This document shows positions 51,060-60,459 of a DNA stretch of 64,000 nucleotides, one piece after another. Within the stretch, counting starts at the first letter, position 1. Each line of letters opens with the position of its first letter. The stretch spans positions 310,001-374,000 of the forward strand of contig FNEU01000001.1 of assembly GCA_900100245.1 (NCBI GenBank), written 5' to 3'. The notes beneath the pieces were generated by a model. The model did not search any database, was not told the origin of the DNA, and worked only from the letters and a program-made list of their open reading frames with translations. The stretch is from Lachnospiraceae bacterium G41 (GTDB taxonomy: Bacteria > Bacillota > Clostridia > Lachnospirales > Lachnospiraceae). Made by a program: the position numbers and the translations under genes.

Positions 51060-51140
51060 ATTATGTAAACTATTTTTACGATAATCGTTTTGATTTAAGT
51101 CTTTGCTGCTATTTTATGTTAACCAAAAATATTTATGTCA
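51060..51140 (-). repeat. TTNACATAA boxes in the radA-kinase gap
   Basis: On the minus strand TTGACATAA (near 51139), TTAACATAA (near 51122) and TTTACATAAT (near 51069) occur in the 98-base gap, the same three variants as in the array upstream of hypE. Spacing is not 13 bp here. Confidence 0.5.
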
Positions 51141-51142
51141 AC

Positions 51143-52510
51143 TTATATTTTCAATTCTTTTATGTTCTCAATATATGTCAGTTCCATACCGCTAACATCC
51201 TGAACGCTCTTTTTACAGGATGCGGGAAGTATGCACTTTTTAAAGCCCAGTTTCTTGGCTTCGCTAACTCTTGCTTCAGCCTGTGCTATGGCTCTGACTT
51301 CGCCTGACAAACCTACTTCTCCGAATACGGCTATATCTTCTTTTACGGGCTTATTATGGAAGCTCGAAAGTATTGCCACTACGAGTCCCAAATCCACAGC
51401 AGGTTCCGATACTTTGATGCCACCAGCTACATTTATGTATGCGTCGCAGTTTCCAAACGGCAGGCCCATCTTCTTTTCAAGCACAGCCATCAAAAGGTTT
51501 ACTCTGTTTAAGTCAACGCCGTCCGACTGTCTTCTTGGAATACCAAAATTCGTAGTAGTGATAAGCGCCTGTATCTCTATGAAGATTGGTCTTGTGCCTT
51601 CCATCGAACAGGAAACCACATTTCCCGATGAACCGACAGGTCTTCCCGAGAGCATAAACTCCGAAGGGTTTGCTACCTCTACGAGACCCTGGTTTCTCAT
51701 CTCGAATACTCCGATTTCATTGGTCGAACCGAAACGGTTTTTAACGCCTCTTAAAATCCTGTAGGATGCATGTCTGTCGCCTTCGAAATAAAGCACGGTA
51801 TCAACCATATGCTCAAGCATTTTGGGACCTGCTACATTTCCGTCCTTGGTTACGTGTCCGACGATAAAAATCGAAACACCCAATCCCTTGGCAAGTCTCA
51901 TCAAAACTCCCGTAGCCTCTCTTACCTGTGATACGCTTCCCGGAGCCGATGCCACATCCTCTAGGAACATGGTCTGAATGGAGTCAATTACTACCACTTC
52001 GGGTTTGTTTTCTTCGATTACTTCTTTTATGTCGTCAAGACATGTTTCGCAGTAGAGTTTAACGTTTTCCTTAAACTCTCCTATTCTGTCGGCACGCAGT
52101 TTAATCTGAGCGGCCGATTCCTCGCCCGAAACATATAATATATTTTTTCCTGAATCTCCGAGAGACTTGCAGACCTGCAAAAGAAGCGTCGATTTTCCGA
52201 TGCCGGGATCGCCGCCTATTAGAGTTAAAGAGCCCCAAACGATACCACCGCCCAGGACTCTGTCAAGTTCACCGATATTTGTTTTTATTTTGTCTTCTTT
52301 TTTTATCTCGACTTTGGAGACAGGGATTATGACGGTCTTTTCCGATGTGCTTCTTTTTGTCGAAGGAGAACCTTTTACAGACTGCTTGTTATCAAGTCCT
52401 TCCTTAAAAGTGTTCCATGCCTTGCATCCCGGGCACTGGCCCATCCACTTCGGTGATTCATAACCGCATTCCGTACAAAAGAAAACGGTTTTAACTTTAT
52501 CCTTTGACAT
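51143..52510 (-). CDS. radA: DNA repair protein RadA
   Basis: A 455-residue RecA-like recombination protein. It opens with a zinc finger (FFCTECGYESPKWMGQCPGC), then Walker A GGDPGIGKST, Walker B VVVIDSIQTM, the RadA-specific KNRFGSTNEIGVF motif, and a C-terminal Lon-protease-like domain (INVAGGIKVSEPAVDLGL). It processes branched recombination intermediates. GAGGG precedes the ATG, and the next gene upstream lies only eight bases away. Confidence 0.97.
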   Translation of the reverse strand: MSKDKVKTVFFCTECGYESPKWMGQCPGCKAWNTFKEGLDNKQSVKGSPSTKRSTSEKTVIIPVSKVEIKKEDKIKTNIGELDRVLGGGIVWGSLTLIGGDPGIGKSTLLLQVCKSLGDSGKNILYVSGEESAAQIKLRADRIGEFKENVKLYCETCLDDIKEVIEENKPEVVVIDSIQTMFLEDVASAPGSVSQVREATGVLMRLAKGLGVSIFIVGHVTKDGNVAGPKMLEHMVDTVLYFEGDRHASYRILRGVKNRFGSTNEIGVFEMRNQGLVEVANPSEFMLSGRPVGSSGNVVSCSMEGTRPIFIEIQALITTTNFGIPRRQSDGVDLNRVNLLMAVLEKKMGLPFGNCDAYINVAGGIKVSEPAVDLGLVVAILSSFHNKPVKEDIAVFGEVGLSGEVRAIAQAEARVSEAKKLGFKKCILPASCKKSVQDVSGMELTYIENIKELKI

Positions 52511-52517
52511 AAACCCT

Positions 52518-52916
52518 CTATTTGACTATTTTTATGTCTTTTATTTCTCCTTTTGAAAGTTCAACAGAAAAACTTACCTTACCGGAGCCGTTTGACTTCA
52601 TTTTGCCGATTGATTTTCCATCGATGGAAATATCGTATTCGGTGTTTTCTTCAAGTCCTACGGTAATCTGTGAATCCTTGTCTGATTCAACTTTAAAAAA
52701 CAAACCGTTATCGTTTTCTTCAAAATCCGTAACATTGGTACCCGGAACCGACTCAAAAAGGAATAAACCGTTCTTTTCGAGCTTCGTCATTGTATTGTAA
52801 GTCTTGATCTTGTACAGATCGCCGCAGTGAGGAAAATCCTCTTTTTTCTGCTTTTCGGGAAGTTCGTAGTTTCCAAATGCAAGTTTCCCGTTTTCCGAAG
52901 TACTGATGATATCCAT
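52518..52916 (-). CDS. Hypothetical soluble protein between clpC and radA
   Basis: A 132-residue protein with a GGGGG ribosome binding site. It has no membrane helix or signal peptide. The C-terminal half reads like a small beta-sandwich (ESDKDSQITVGLEENTEYDISIDGKSIGKMKSNGSGKVSFSV-type alternation, in pieces), as in carbohydrate-binding or Ig-like modules. I recognise no family. Position between clpC and radA, with eight bases to radA, suggests a shared transcript. Confidence 0.6.
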   Translation of the reverse strand: MDIISTSENGKLAFGNYELPEKQKKEDFPHCGDLYKIKTYNTMTKLEKNGLFLFESVPGTNVTDFEENDNGLFFKVESDKDSQITVGLEENTEYDISIDGKSIGKMKSNGSGKVSFSVELSKGEIKDIKIVK

Positions 52917-53046
52917 TTAAAATACCCCCATTTAATATTTTCTAGTGTCCCCTCTATCCGATTTTTTTAAAATAAAAAGCCGGGGCAAAGTTGTTATTTC
53001 GGATGATTTTATTATACCTTAAAACGGTCTCAATTTCTATATGATT

Positions 53047-55500
53047 TTAGTGAAAATTTACCTTTCCCTTGTTAAAAGAAACTTTGACCGTATCGCCCTC
53101 TTCAATGTTTCCGGAGAGGATTTCGCTGGCTAAAGGATCCTCGATATCAACCATCACTCCACGTCTTAAAGGTCTTGCTCCCATCAAAGGATTCGAGAAC
53201 TTATCTACTATGTGATTTCTTAAGGCAACAGTGAATTTAAGATCGATATTCATCTGCTCTTTTGCACGCTTTGCAAGATTTGCTAAAAGAAGCGAAGTAA
53301 TGTCTTCAAGTTCTTTTCTGTCAAGCTTGTGGAATACGATAAAATCATCGATTCTGTTGATAAACTCGGGCTTAAAGAGCTGTTTTACCTCTTCCATTAC
53401 GTTAGATTTCATCTTTTCGTAATTCTGCTCTTTGCTTTCCTTGCTGCCAAAGCCTAAATTCTTGGGCTCTGTGATTCTCTTTGCGCCGACGTTCGAGGTC
53501 ATAATGATAATCGTATTCTTAAAGTTTATCTTTCTGCCCTGTGAATCGGTTACCTGACCATCGTCAAGAATCTGCAAAAGCACGTTAAAAACATCCGGAT
53601 GAGCCTTTTCGATTTCATCAAAAAGAACTACCGAATAAGGATTTTTACGTACTCTCTCGGAGAGTTGTCCGCCGTCATCAAAGCCTACATATCCGGGAGG
53701 TGAACCAAGAATCTTTGATACCGAATGCGCTTCCATATATTCAGACATATCGACTCTTATGAGTGAATCTTCGGAGCCGAATACATCCTCTGCCAAAGCC
53801 TTTGAAAGCTCGGTCTTACCTACACCCGTAGGTCCTAAGAATACAAAGCTTCCTATAGGGCGCTTGGGATCTGATAATCCAATACGTCCTCTTCTGATGG
53901 CCTTGCTGACTGCCTCAACTGCTTCGTTCTGACCGATAATACGTTTATGAAGGTTCTTCTCAAGACCGATGAGTCTGTCGGATTCTTTTTTCGAAAGCTC
54001 CGATACAGGCACTTTACTCCATCTTGAAATAACTTTTTCAACCTGCTCGACGGTAACCGTCTTTTCAGTCTTCTTTTTCTTTCTCTTTTCAGCCGCTTCG
54101 GACTTTCTTAATGTCTCAAATAAGACGTCCTGTTCTTTCTTTGCTTCACCCGCCTTTTCGAATTCACCGTTTTCGATGGACTCTTTCATTATGCGGTCGC
54201 ATTCAAAGATTTTATCCCTTAAAACTCTTATTTTATCCGAAGGCTTGTAGCCTGTAAGTGACACGAGCGCAGCTGCCTCGTCCATTACATCGATAGCCTT
54301 GTCAGGAAGATTTCTGTCGGTTATGTATCTGTCCGAAAGATTTACGCAGGCTTCAATTGCCTCTTTATCATATACGACATTGTGATGCTCTTCGTATTTA
54401 TGTTTTATTCCTAAAAGAATCTGAAGAGTATCTTCCTTCGTAGGCTGTGATACGACTATGGGCTGGAATCTTCTCTCAAGCGCAGCATCCTTTTCAAAAT
54501 ATTTTCTGAATTCTTCTTCGGTAGTTGCACCGATTAACTGGATTTCTCCTCTTGATAATGCGGGCTTTAAAATGTTTGAAGCATCAAGCGTGCCCTTTGC
54601 TCCGCCTGCACCGATTAGAGTGTGTATTTCGTCCATAAAAAGGACTATATTGCCGTCTTCTGATACTTCTTCGATAACGGCCTTTAATCTCTTCTCAAAC
54701 TCACCACGATACTGAGTACCTGCAACAAGCGATGACATATCAAGAGAAAGGATTCTCTTGTCTTTTATGATGTCTGGTACGCAGCCGTCTGCCATTCTCT
54801 GCGCAAGGCCTTCAACGATGGCTGTTTTGCCTACACCGGGCTGACCTACGAGGCAGGGATTGTTCTTGCTTCGTCTTGCGAGTACCTGGATTATGCGCAT
54901 AATCTCATCTTCTCTGCCGATGACGGGATCAAGCTCGCCGTTTGCTGCCATCTCGGTAATATCTTTTGTATAATCCTCGAGTGAAAATCTCTGCGGGCCT
55001 TCACCCATCGGATTTTCTTCAGCTCTAACATATTCGTCGGGAATATAGCCTTCATCGTCAAATCCGAAGTTGGCTGCAATTTCCTCTGCGATTTTGCCTA
55101 CGGGCGTACCCGTATCTTTTAAAAGATATAAAAGAAGGTTATATGCAAGGCATTTTTCTTCTGTCACGATGGCATAAAGAATATGCTCCGTTCCGACAAG
55201 GTCCGAACCTGTATCTCTGGCAATTTTTTCTGCTACATCAAGTATCTTTTTAACCTGAGGAGTGAAGTCCAGTTTGCCTTTTACAACCACTTTTCTTAAG
55301 GCCTCGCTTCGTGACTCGAAGCATTTCTTGATGGCCGCAGGAGTAATACCGTGGCTTTCAAGGATGCTTCCTGCGAGAGACTCACTGCATTTAGCAAGAC
55401 CGTATAAAAGATGTTGTGTGTCAAGCGCACTCGCACCGAGATTCTTTCCTATCTGATTAGCGTATTTAAGTACCTGTTTGCTCTGCTCGTTTAATTCCAT
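53047..55500 (-). CDS. clpC: ATP-dependent Clp protease ATP-binding subunit ClpC
   Basis: An 817-residue AAA+ unfoldase. Two Clp-N repeats occupy residues 1-150, with [13 protein letters not shown] at the first AAA domain, Walker [14 protein letters not shown], a short middle coiled coil with a UVR-like motif ([34 protein letters not shown]), then the second AAA domain ([31 protein letters not shown]). It delivers proteins to ClpP and normally works with an adaptor. No ctsR or mcsAB lies beside it. Confidence 0.95.
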   Translation of the reverse strand: MELNEQSKQVLKYANQIGKNLGASALDTQHLLYGLAKCSESLAGSILESHGITPAAIKKCFESRSEALRKVVVKGKLDFTPQVKKILDVAEKIARDTGSDLVGTEHILYAIVTEEKCLAYNLLLYLLKDTGTPVGKIAEEIAANFGFDDEGYIPDEYVRAEENPMGEGPQRFSLEDYTKDITEMAANGELDPVIGREDEIMRIIQVLARRSKNNPCLVGQPGVGKTAIVEGLAQRMADGCVPDIIKDKRILSLDMSSLVAGTQYRGEFEKRLKAVIEEVSEDGNIVLFMDEIHTLIGAGGAKGTLDASNILKPALSRGEIQLIGATTEEEFRKYFEKDAALERRFQPIVVSQPTKEDTLQILLGIKHKYEEHHNVVYDKEAIEACVNLSDRYITDRNLPDKAIDVMDEAAALVSLTGYKPSDKIRVLRDKIFECDRIMKESIENGEFEKAGEAKKEQDVLFETLRKSEAAEKRKKKKTEKTVTVEQVEKVISRWSKVPVSELSKKESDRLIGLEKNLHKRIIGQNEAVEAVSKAIRRGRIGLSDPKRPIGSFVFLGPTGVGKTELSKALAEDVFGSEDSLIRVDMSEYMEAHSVSKILGSPPGYVGFDDGGQLSERVRKNPYSVVLFDEIEKAHPDVFNVLLQILDDGQVTDSQGRKINFKNTIIIMTSNVGAKRITEPKNLGFGSKESKEQNYEKMKSNVMEEVKQLFKPEFINRIDDFIVFHKLDRKELEDITSLLLANLAKRAKEQMNIDLKFTVALRNHIVDKFSNPLMGARPLRRGVMVDIEDPLASEILSGNIEEGDTVKVSFNKGKVNFH

Positions 55501-55521
55501 AAATAATTCCCTTATAAAGAA

Positions 55522-55545
55522 GCCTCTGTTATTTCTAACAGAGGC
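55522..55545 (-). terminator. Terminator of the SH3-domain protein gene
   Basis: GCCTCTGTT (55522-55530) pairs with AACAGAGGC (55537-55545). On the minus strand it is followed by TTCTTTAT. It lies between the SH3 protein stop (55557) and the clpC start (55500). Confidence 0.75.
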
Positions 55546-55556
55546 TTTAAAATTTA

Positions 55557-56921
55557 TTAGATATCAATGAAATCTATGTCGTCGTCATCATCCACGTCGT
55601 CATAATATTCATCATCCTCGGCTTCGTCATCAACCTCGGTAGTAAAGTAATTTAAGAACTTGTCTTTGGCTCTCGCCGCTTTACTCTGCTTGGGTTCTTT
55701 TTCTGCTCTGGCCGATACTCTTTCTTCTCTTGAAGAACGTCCTCTGGAATTCTCTATTGAAGAAACGGGGATTTCGTCTTCATCTTCTTCGTCTTCATAA
55801 TCGTCATAGTCGTAATCGTCGTCGTTCTCAACGCCTCTTGAAAGCTTAAGTGCCATGAAGAATACTGCGGCGAGAAGGATGATTATTACTATGATAAGAA
55901 CTATAAGGATTACCTTAAGATTGATTCCGAAGATTGTTCCTGCAGCATCTTTATCTTTCTTTTTGCTTGCTGCATCGAAGAGTCCGTCGTATGCAACATA
56001 TGTGCTGTTCTTTTCATCAAGTACGTACCATCCGGTAATCTCTCTTTCGTTCATACCGTAGATGATGTAGAAATCACCTTTGTGCCATACCTTTTCACCT
56101 GTCTCAAGCTTAACTTCCTCGAAACCGTCGGGAAGATTTTCAGGTGCTTCAAAAGGCTGAAGAGGTGTGATACCTTTCTTAACCTCAGCGGGTTCATCGG
56201 GTGTAGTATCTTCAGGTTCTGCAGGTACATCAGTTCCGGGATCCGTTGTACCGGGATCTTCGGTAGTTGTTGTATCGGGATTATCCGGTGTAGTTGTTGT
56301 TGAATCAATATTTGTTTCAGCGGGCTTGTTGGTAGGTTTTGTAAATGTAAGAAGGTCGCTTCTTATGAAACCTGTCTTGTTTGCACCGTCAGCCGTAAAC
56401 GAAACTTTGTACCACTTATATCCGTCGGAAGCTGTAGTTTCGCCTGTAACTGTAACTTCTGTATTCTTCTGAGCCTTTGCGATAAGATCTGAAGAAGCTG
56501 AAGCCTGTGAACGGATATTAACCACATCACCTGCGATATATGCGGGCTTTGCATCAACGTTTGTTACGTTGGTTGTAGTTGTTGTTGTGGTGGTAGTTGT
56601 TGTTGTAGTAGTAGAATCGCCCTTGGTAATAAAGTCTGCTCGTACATAACCTGTGGTTCCTGTAGCAGTTTTAATCTTATACCATAAAACGTTCTGCGCA
56701 TTTGTCTTCTCTTCGATGATGGTAACCTTGTCACCTGAATTAACTTTTCCGAGAGAAGTACTTGTAGCATCTGCTTCGGAGCGGATATTTACGTTGGTAT
56801 CATTTACCGTACCGGTTGTATCTGCCTTTGCTGTAATGGGTAAAAGGAAGAGGCAAATCAAAAGAATTGCAAATGCCGAAATTCCGTTTCTCCACAAATT
56901 TTTTCTATTAATTAATTTCAT
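55557..56921 (-). CDS. Secreted/membrane protein with two SH3b domains
   Basis: A 454-residue protein. A signal peptide (LWRNGISAFAILLICLFLLP, ending near ITAKA) is followed by two bacterial SH3 domains (VNDTNVNIRSEADATSTSLG and GDVVNIRSQASASSDLIAK), joined by a run of 14 threonines. A Thr/Pro/Asp linker (TTTPDNP and DPGTDVPAEP) leads to a third domain, one membrane helix at about 340-365, then an acidic cytoplasmic tail with EEDEDEIP. The topology, with a peptidoglycan-binding outside and a charged inside, suggests a wall sensor or anchor. GAGGTGATT precedes the ATG. Confidence 0.8.
   Translation of the reverse strand: MKLINRKNLWRNGISAFAILLICLFLLPITAKADTTGTVNDTNVNIRSEADATSTSLGKVNSGDKVTIIEEKTNAQNVLWYKIKTATGTTGYVRADFITKGDSTTTTTTTTTTTTTTNVTNVDAKPAYIAGDVVNIRSQASASSDLIAKAQKNTEVTVTGETTASDGYKWYKVSFTADGANKTGFIRSDLLTFTKPTNKPAETNIDSTTTTPDNPDTTTTEDPGTTDPGTDVPAEPEDTTPDEPAEVKKGITPLQPFEAPENLPDGFEEVKLETGEKVWHKGDFYIIYGMNEREITGWYVLDEKNSTYVAYDGLFDAASKKKDKDAAGTIFGINLKVILIVLIIVIIILLAAVFFMALKLSRGVENDDDYDYDDYEDEEDEDEIPVSSIENSRGRSSREERVSARAEKEPKQSKAARAKDKFLNYFTTEVDDEAEDDEYYDDVDDDDDIDFIDI
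56570..56617. repeat. Threonine-codon repeat in the SH3 protein
   Basis: A run of GTT/GGT-type triplets on the plus strand (ACN codons on the minus strand) encodes 14 consecutive threonines between the two SH3 domains. Slippage could change linker length. Confidence 0.7.
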
Positions 56922-56996
56922 CTGTTAATCACCTCGTAAATGTATTTACACAACTATAAAATATACCTTTTTTTGCCTGAAACGTCAAGTCTGCCC

Positions 56997-58268
56997 CTAC
57001 GCTTCGTCGATAGCCTTGCCTATGTCGTGACGCATGTATTTGTTGTCAAAATCAATCCATTCAGTCGCTTCATAAGCTTTCTTTCTGGCTTCTTTTAGGT
57101 CTTTGCCGAGTGCGGTAATACCGAGAACTCTTCCTCCGTTTGTTACCACTTTGCCATCAGCGATTTTACTGCCTGCATGGAAGCAGAAATAATCATCTTT
57201 TCCTGCAAAATTCTCGAGACCTCTTATTTCTTTTCCTTTTTCATATGAAACAGGATATCCGTCGCTTGCAAGTACTACACATACTGCAGCATTGTCTTCG
57301 AATTCAAGTTCAATCTTATCAAGTCTTCCTTCGATACATGCTTCGAATACATCCACGATATCATTCTTCATTCTGGGAAGAACAACCTGTGTTTCGGGAT
57401 CACCGAATCTTGCATTGTATTCAAGGACTCTGGGTCCTTCAGAGGTTAACATAAGTCCGAAGAAGATAACTCCCTTAAACTCTCTGCCCTCTGATTTCAT
57501 AGCATCTACGGTTGCCTGATAAATATATTTCTTACAGAAATCATCCACTCTCTCTGTATAGAACGGTGAAGGTGAAAATGTTCCCATACCGCCTGTATTT
57601 AAGCCTTCGTCATTGTCTTTGGCTCTTTTATGATCCTGAGCAGATGTCATAATCTTGATTGTCTTACCGTCGGTAAATGATAATACGCTTACTTCTCTGC
57701 CTGTAAGGAATTCTTCGATTACCATTTTGTTACCTGCACTGCCGAACTTCTTGTCATCCATGATTTCATGGATTCCCGCAACGGCTTCATCATAATCCTT
57801 GCAGATAAGAACGCCTTTTCCGAGTGCAAGACCGTCAGCCTTAAGCACGATGGGGAATTTGCAGCTGTCTAAGAATTTGATAGCAGGTTCGGATTCCTCA
57901 AACACTTCGTACTTAGCTGTGGGAATATTGTATTTTTTCATCAGATCCTTTGAAAAAGCCTTGCTCCCTTCGAGGATTGCAGCCTTTTTATTAGGTCCGA
58001 ATACTTTAAGACCGGCTGTTTCAAGAACATCTACCAGTCCTGCTACAAGGGGATCGTCAGGTCCTACAACAACCATGTCTACCTGCTTTTCCAAAGCATA
58101 CATTGCAACCTTGTCAAATTCCATTACTCCTATGGGAGCACATTCCGCAAGTTCTGCGATTCCGGCATTTCCGGGTACGCAGTAAATTTTATCCACTCTT
58201 TCACTCTTTGATATTGCTTTTACAATGGCATGTTCTCTTCCGCCACCGCCGACTACAAGTATTTTCAT
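56997..58268 (-). CDS. purD: Phosphoribosylamine--glycine ligase PurD
   Basis: A 423-residue ATP-grasp enzyme that makes glycinamide ribonucleotide. The N-terminus is MKILVVGGGGREHAIVKAI; VPGNAGIAELAEC, KADGLALGKGV, NTGGMGTFSPSPFY and EYNARFGDPETQ follow. The start is set at 58268 because GGAGACAAA precedes it; its ATG overlaps the purN stop (ATGA). It is the last gene of the purE-purM-purN-purD run. Residue spacing is standard; nothing is missing. Confidence 0.97.
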   Translation of the reverse strand: MKILVVGGGGREHAIVKAISKSERVDKIYCVPGNAGIAELAECAPIGVMEFDKVAMYALEKQVDMVVVGPDDPLVAGLVDVLETAGLKVFGPNKKAAILEGSKAFSKDLMKKYNIPTAKYEVFEESEPAIKFLDSCKFPIVLKADGLALGKGVLICKDYDEAVAGIHEIMDDKKFGSAGNKMVIEEFLTGREVSVLSFTDGKTIKIMTSAQDHKRAKDNDEGLNTGGMGTFSPSPFYTERVDDFCKKYIYQATVDAMKSEGREFKGVIFFGLMLTSEGPRVLEYNARFGDPETQVVLPRMKNDIVDVFEACIEGRLDKIELEFEDNAAVCVVLASDGYPVSYEKGKEIRGLENFAGKDDYFCFHAGSKIADGKVVTNGGRVLGITALGKDLKEARKKAYEATEWIDFDNKYMRHDIGKAIDEA

Positions 58269-58864
58269 TTTGTCTCCTTTGTTTTTGCAATCAAACCAAT
58301 ACTCTCGGGTAAAATAATCCATTCAGCCTGTTCCATGACTCTTCTCTGAAGAATCTCGGGCGTATCGCCGTCTAAAACTTCGACTGCTTTTTGCATAATA
58401 ATCGGACCTGTATCGGTACCTTCATCCACATAGTGAACTGTAGCTCCTGTAATCTTTACGCCTCTTGCAAGAGCTGCTTCGTGTACCTTGAGTCCGTAAT
58501 ATCCCGTTCCGCAAAATGAAGGGATAAGTGAGGGATGAATGTTTATAATTCTTCCTCTGTAAGCTTCAATAACAATCTCGGGAATAACTACGAGGAAACC
58601 TGCAAGTACCACAAGATCGGGATTGAAATCATTTAATGCAACTAAAAACGCTTTGTTAAACTCTTCTCTGTTCTCAAATGACTTCGGAGATACGCAGATA
58701 CCTTTTATACCTGCATTCTTGGCCCTTTCAAGAGCATATGCATTGGGGTTGTTGGAAATGACTCCTACAATCTCCGTATTCTGTAATTTTCCGTTATTAA
58801 TCGAATCGATAATCGCCTGAAGGTTTGTACCGCCGCCTGATACACAGACAACAATTTTTAACAT
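58265..58864 (-). CDS. purN: Phosphoribosylglycinamide formyltransferase PurN
   Basis: A 199-residue folate-dependent transferase. Signatures: VCVSGGGTNLQAIIDS, VGVISNNPNAYALERA, VVLAGFLVVIPEIVI, NIHPSLIPSFCGTGYYG and GATVHYVDEGTDTGPII, with catalytic Asn/His/Asp present. It uses 10-formyltetrahydrofolate to formylate GAR. Its start overlaps the purM stop by 7 bases, a sign of translational coupling. Confidence 0.97.
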   Translation of the reverse strand: MLKIVVCVSGGGTNLQAIIDSINNGKLQNTEIVGVISNNPNAYALERAKNAGIKGICVSPKSFENREEFNKAFLVALNDFNPDLVVLAGFLVVIPEIVIEAYRGRIINIHPSLIPSFCGTGYYGLKVHEAALARGVKITGATVHYVDEGTDTGPIIMQKAVEVLDGDTPEILQRRVMEQAEWIILPESIGLIAKTKETK

Positions 58865-59883
58865 AATTCAACTCCCTTTACGCCACTCTTGCACTTACCA
58901 ACGATATAAGGTGCTTCGCCTGCTTCTTTGATGGCAGCCATTGCCTTGCCGGCATCTGCGGGATCAACTGCAACTACCATTCCAAGACCCATGTTGAAAG
59001 TATTGTACATCATCTCTTCTGCGATGTTTCCTTCTTTCTGAATGAGTCCGAAAATAGCAGGTACGGGATAAGAATCCTTTTTAACCTCTGCTACGATGCC
59101 TTCGGGAAGCATTCTGGGAATGTTCTCATAAAATCCGCCGCCTGTAATATGGCTGCAGCCCTTTAATACTACGCCTGCGTCCTTAACACTCTTTAAAGCC
59201 TTAACGTAAATCTTGGTAGGAGTGATAAGCGCCTCACCAAGAGTTGTTCCGAGTTCGTCTCTGTAACGGTTTAAATTGTCCTCGGTCATTCTGAATACTT
59301 TTCTAACCAGTGAAAAGCCGTTTGAATGAACACCGCTTGATGCGATACCGATGAGGACGTCTCCGTCTTTTATGTTCTGTCCTGTGATAAGGTCTTTTCT
59401 GTCAACTACGCCTACAGCAAAGCCTGCGAGATCGTATTCGTCCTCGGGCATAAGTCCGGGATGTTCTGCTGTTTCACCGCCGATAAGAGCACAGCCTGAC
59501 TGCTTGCAGCCTTCTGCAACACCTTTTACGATGGTAGCGATTTTCTCGGGGATGTTCTTGCCGCATGCTATGTAATCAAGGAAAAACAAAGGCTCGCCGC
59601 CCGCACATGCAACATCGTTTACACACATTGCTACAGCGTCGATACCGATGGTATCATGCTTGTCGAGAAGAAATGCCAGTTTAACCTTTGTTCCGCATCC
59701 GTCTGTACCGGATAAAAGAACAGGGTCATCCATTTCTTTAAGTTTGCTCATTGAAAAAGCGCCTGAGAATCCGCCGATTCCTCCAAGTACTTCTTCTCTG
59801 AATGTTTCTTTTACAAAACCTTTCATCAGTTCGACAGATTTGTAACCTGCCTCGATGTCAACTCCGGACGATTTGTAATCCAT
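58858..59883 (-). CDS. purM: Phosphoribosylformylglycinamidine cyclo-ligase PurM
   Basis: A 341-residue enzyme that closes the imidazole ring to AIR with ATP. Seen are YKSSGVDIEAGYKSVELMK, GGIGGFSGAF, LLSGTDGCGTKVKLA, GIDAVAMCVNDVACAG, GGETAEHPGLMP and GCSHITGGGFYENIPR. It shares its fold with HypE in the same window but is unrelated in role. AAGGAG precedes the ATG; purN overlaps its end. Confidence 0.97.
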   Translation of the reverse strand: MDYKSSGVDIEAGYKSVELMKGFVKETFREEVLGGIGGFSGAFSMSKLKEMDDPVLLSGTDGCGTKVKLAFLLDKHDTIGIDAVAMCVNDVACAGGEPLFFLDYIACGKNIPEKIATIVKGVAEGCKQSGCALIGGETAEHPGLMPEDEYDLAGFAVGVVDRKDLITGQNIKDGDVLIGIASSGVHSNGFSLVRKVFRMTEDNLNRYRDELGTTLGEALITPTKIYVKALKSVKDAGVVLKGCSHITGGGFYENIPRMLPEGIVAEVKKDSYPVPAIFGLIQKEGNIAEEMMYNTFNMGLGMVVAVDPADAGKAMAAIKEAGEAPYIVGKCKSGVKGVELC

Positions 59884-59945
59884 TTTTTTCTCCTTAAAAA
59901 TAAATATTTTTATCCCTATACGTTATGGTTTTTACTAACCGAATA

Positions 59946-60446
59946 TTAATAATTTTTATATCCGACTTCCTGTAATCTCGCGTCTTTGTCCTGAACGCTC
60001 TTTTTAAGGGATTCGGAATAATCTTTTAATTTCTGCAAGAGTTCTGCATCTGATGTAGCAAGAATTTTAGCTGCAAGAATACCTGCATTTGCTCCACCGT
60101 TAATTGCTACAGTTGCTACGGGAATGCCTGAAGGCATCTGTACGATTGAATAAAGTGAATCTCTTCCGCCAAGGCTAGTGGTATGCATGGGAATACCGAT
60201 AACGGGCATGGGGAAAATTGCTGCACACATACCGGGTAAATGTGCTGCCATTCCCGCACCTGCGATGATTACCTTAAAGCCTTTTGATTCGGCGCTTTTG
60301 GCATATTCAAAGAACACATCGGGTTCTCTGTGTGCGGAGATGATAGTCATCTCGTAAGAAATTCCAAATTTGTCGAGCATTTCTGCCGCCTTGCTCATTA
60401 CGGGCATATCGGAATCCGAGCCCATTACTATTCCAACCTGTGCCAT
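59946..60446 (-). CDS. purE: N5-carboxyaminoimidazole ribonucleotide mutase PurE
   Basis: A 166-residue class I PurE. GIVMGSDSDMPVMSKAAEML is the N-terminal phosphate site, then SAHREPDVFFEYAK, IAGAGMAAHLPGMCA and PVIGIPM. The start is placed at 60446 after AAAGGAG; a longer frame from 60482 would overlap the lipoprotein gene. It begins 13 bases after the stop of the lipoprotein gene, with 62 bases to purM. Confidence 0.97.
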   Translation of the reverse strand: MAQVGIVMGSDSDMPVMSKAAEMLDKFGISYEMTIISAHREPDVFFEYAKSAESKGFKVIIAGAGMAAHLPGMCAAIFPMPVIGIPMHTTSLGGRDSLYSIVQMPSGIPVATVAINGGANAGILAAKILATSDAELLQKLKDYSESLKKSVQDKDARLQEVGYKNY

Positions 60447-60459
60447 TTTTATCTCCTTT

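Noticed and set aside
56082-56472. Plus-strand frames opposite the Thr/Pro linker of the SH3 protein
   Set aside because: Low-complexity mirror of repeated codons; no translation signals.
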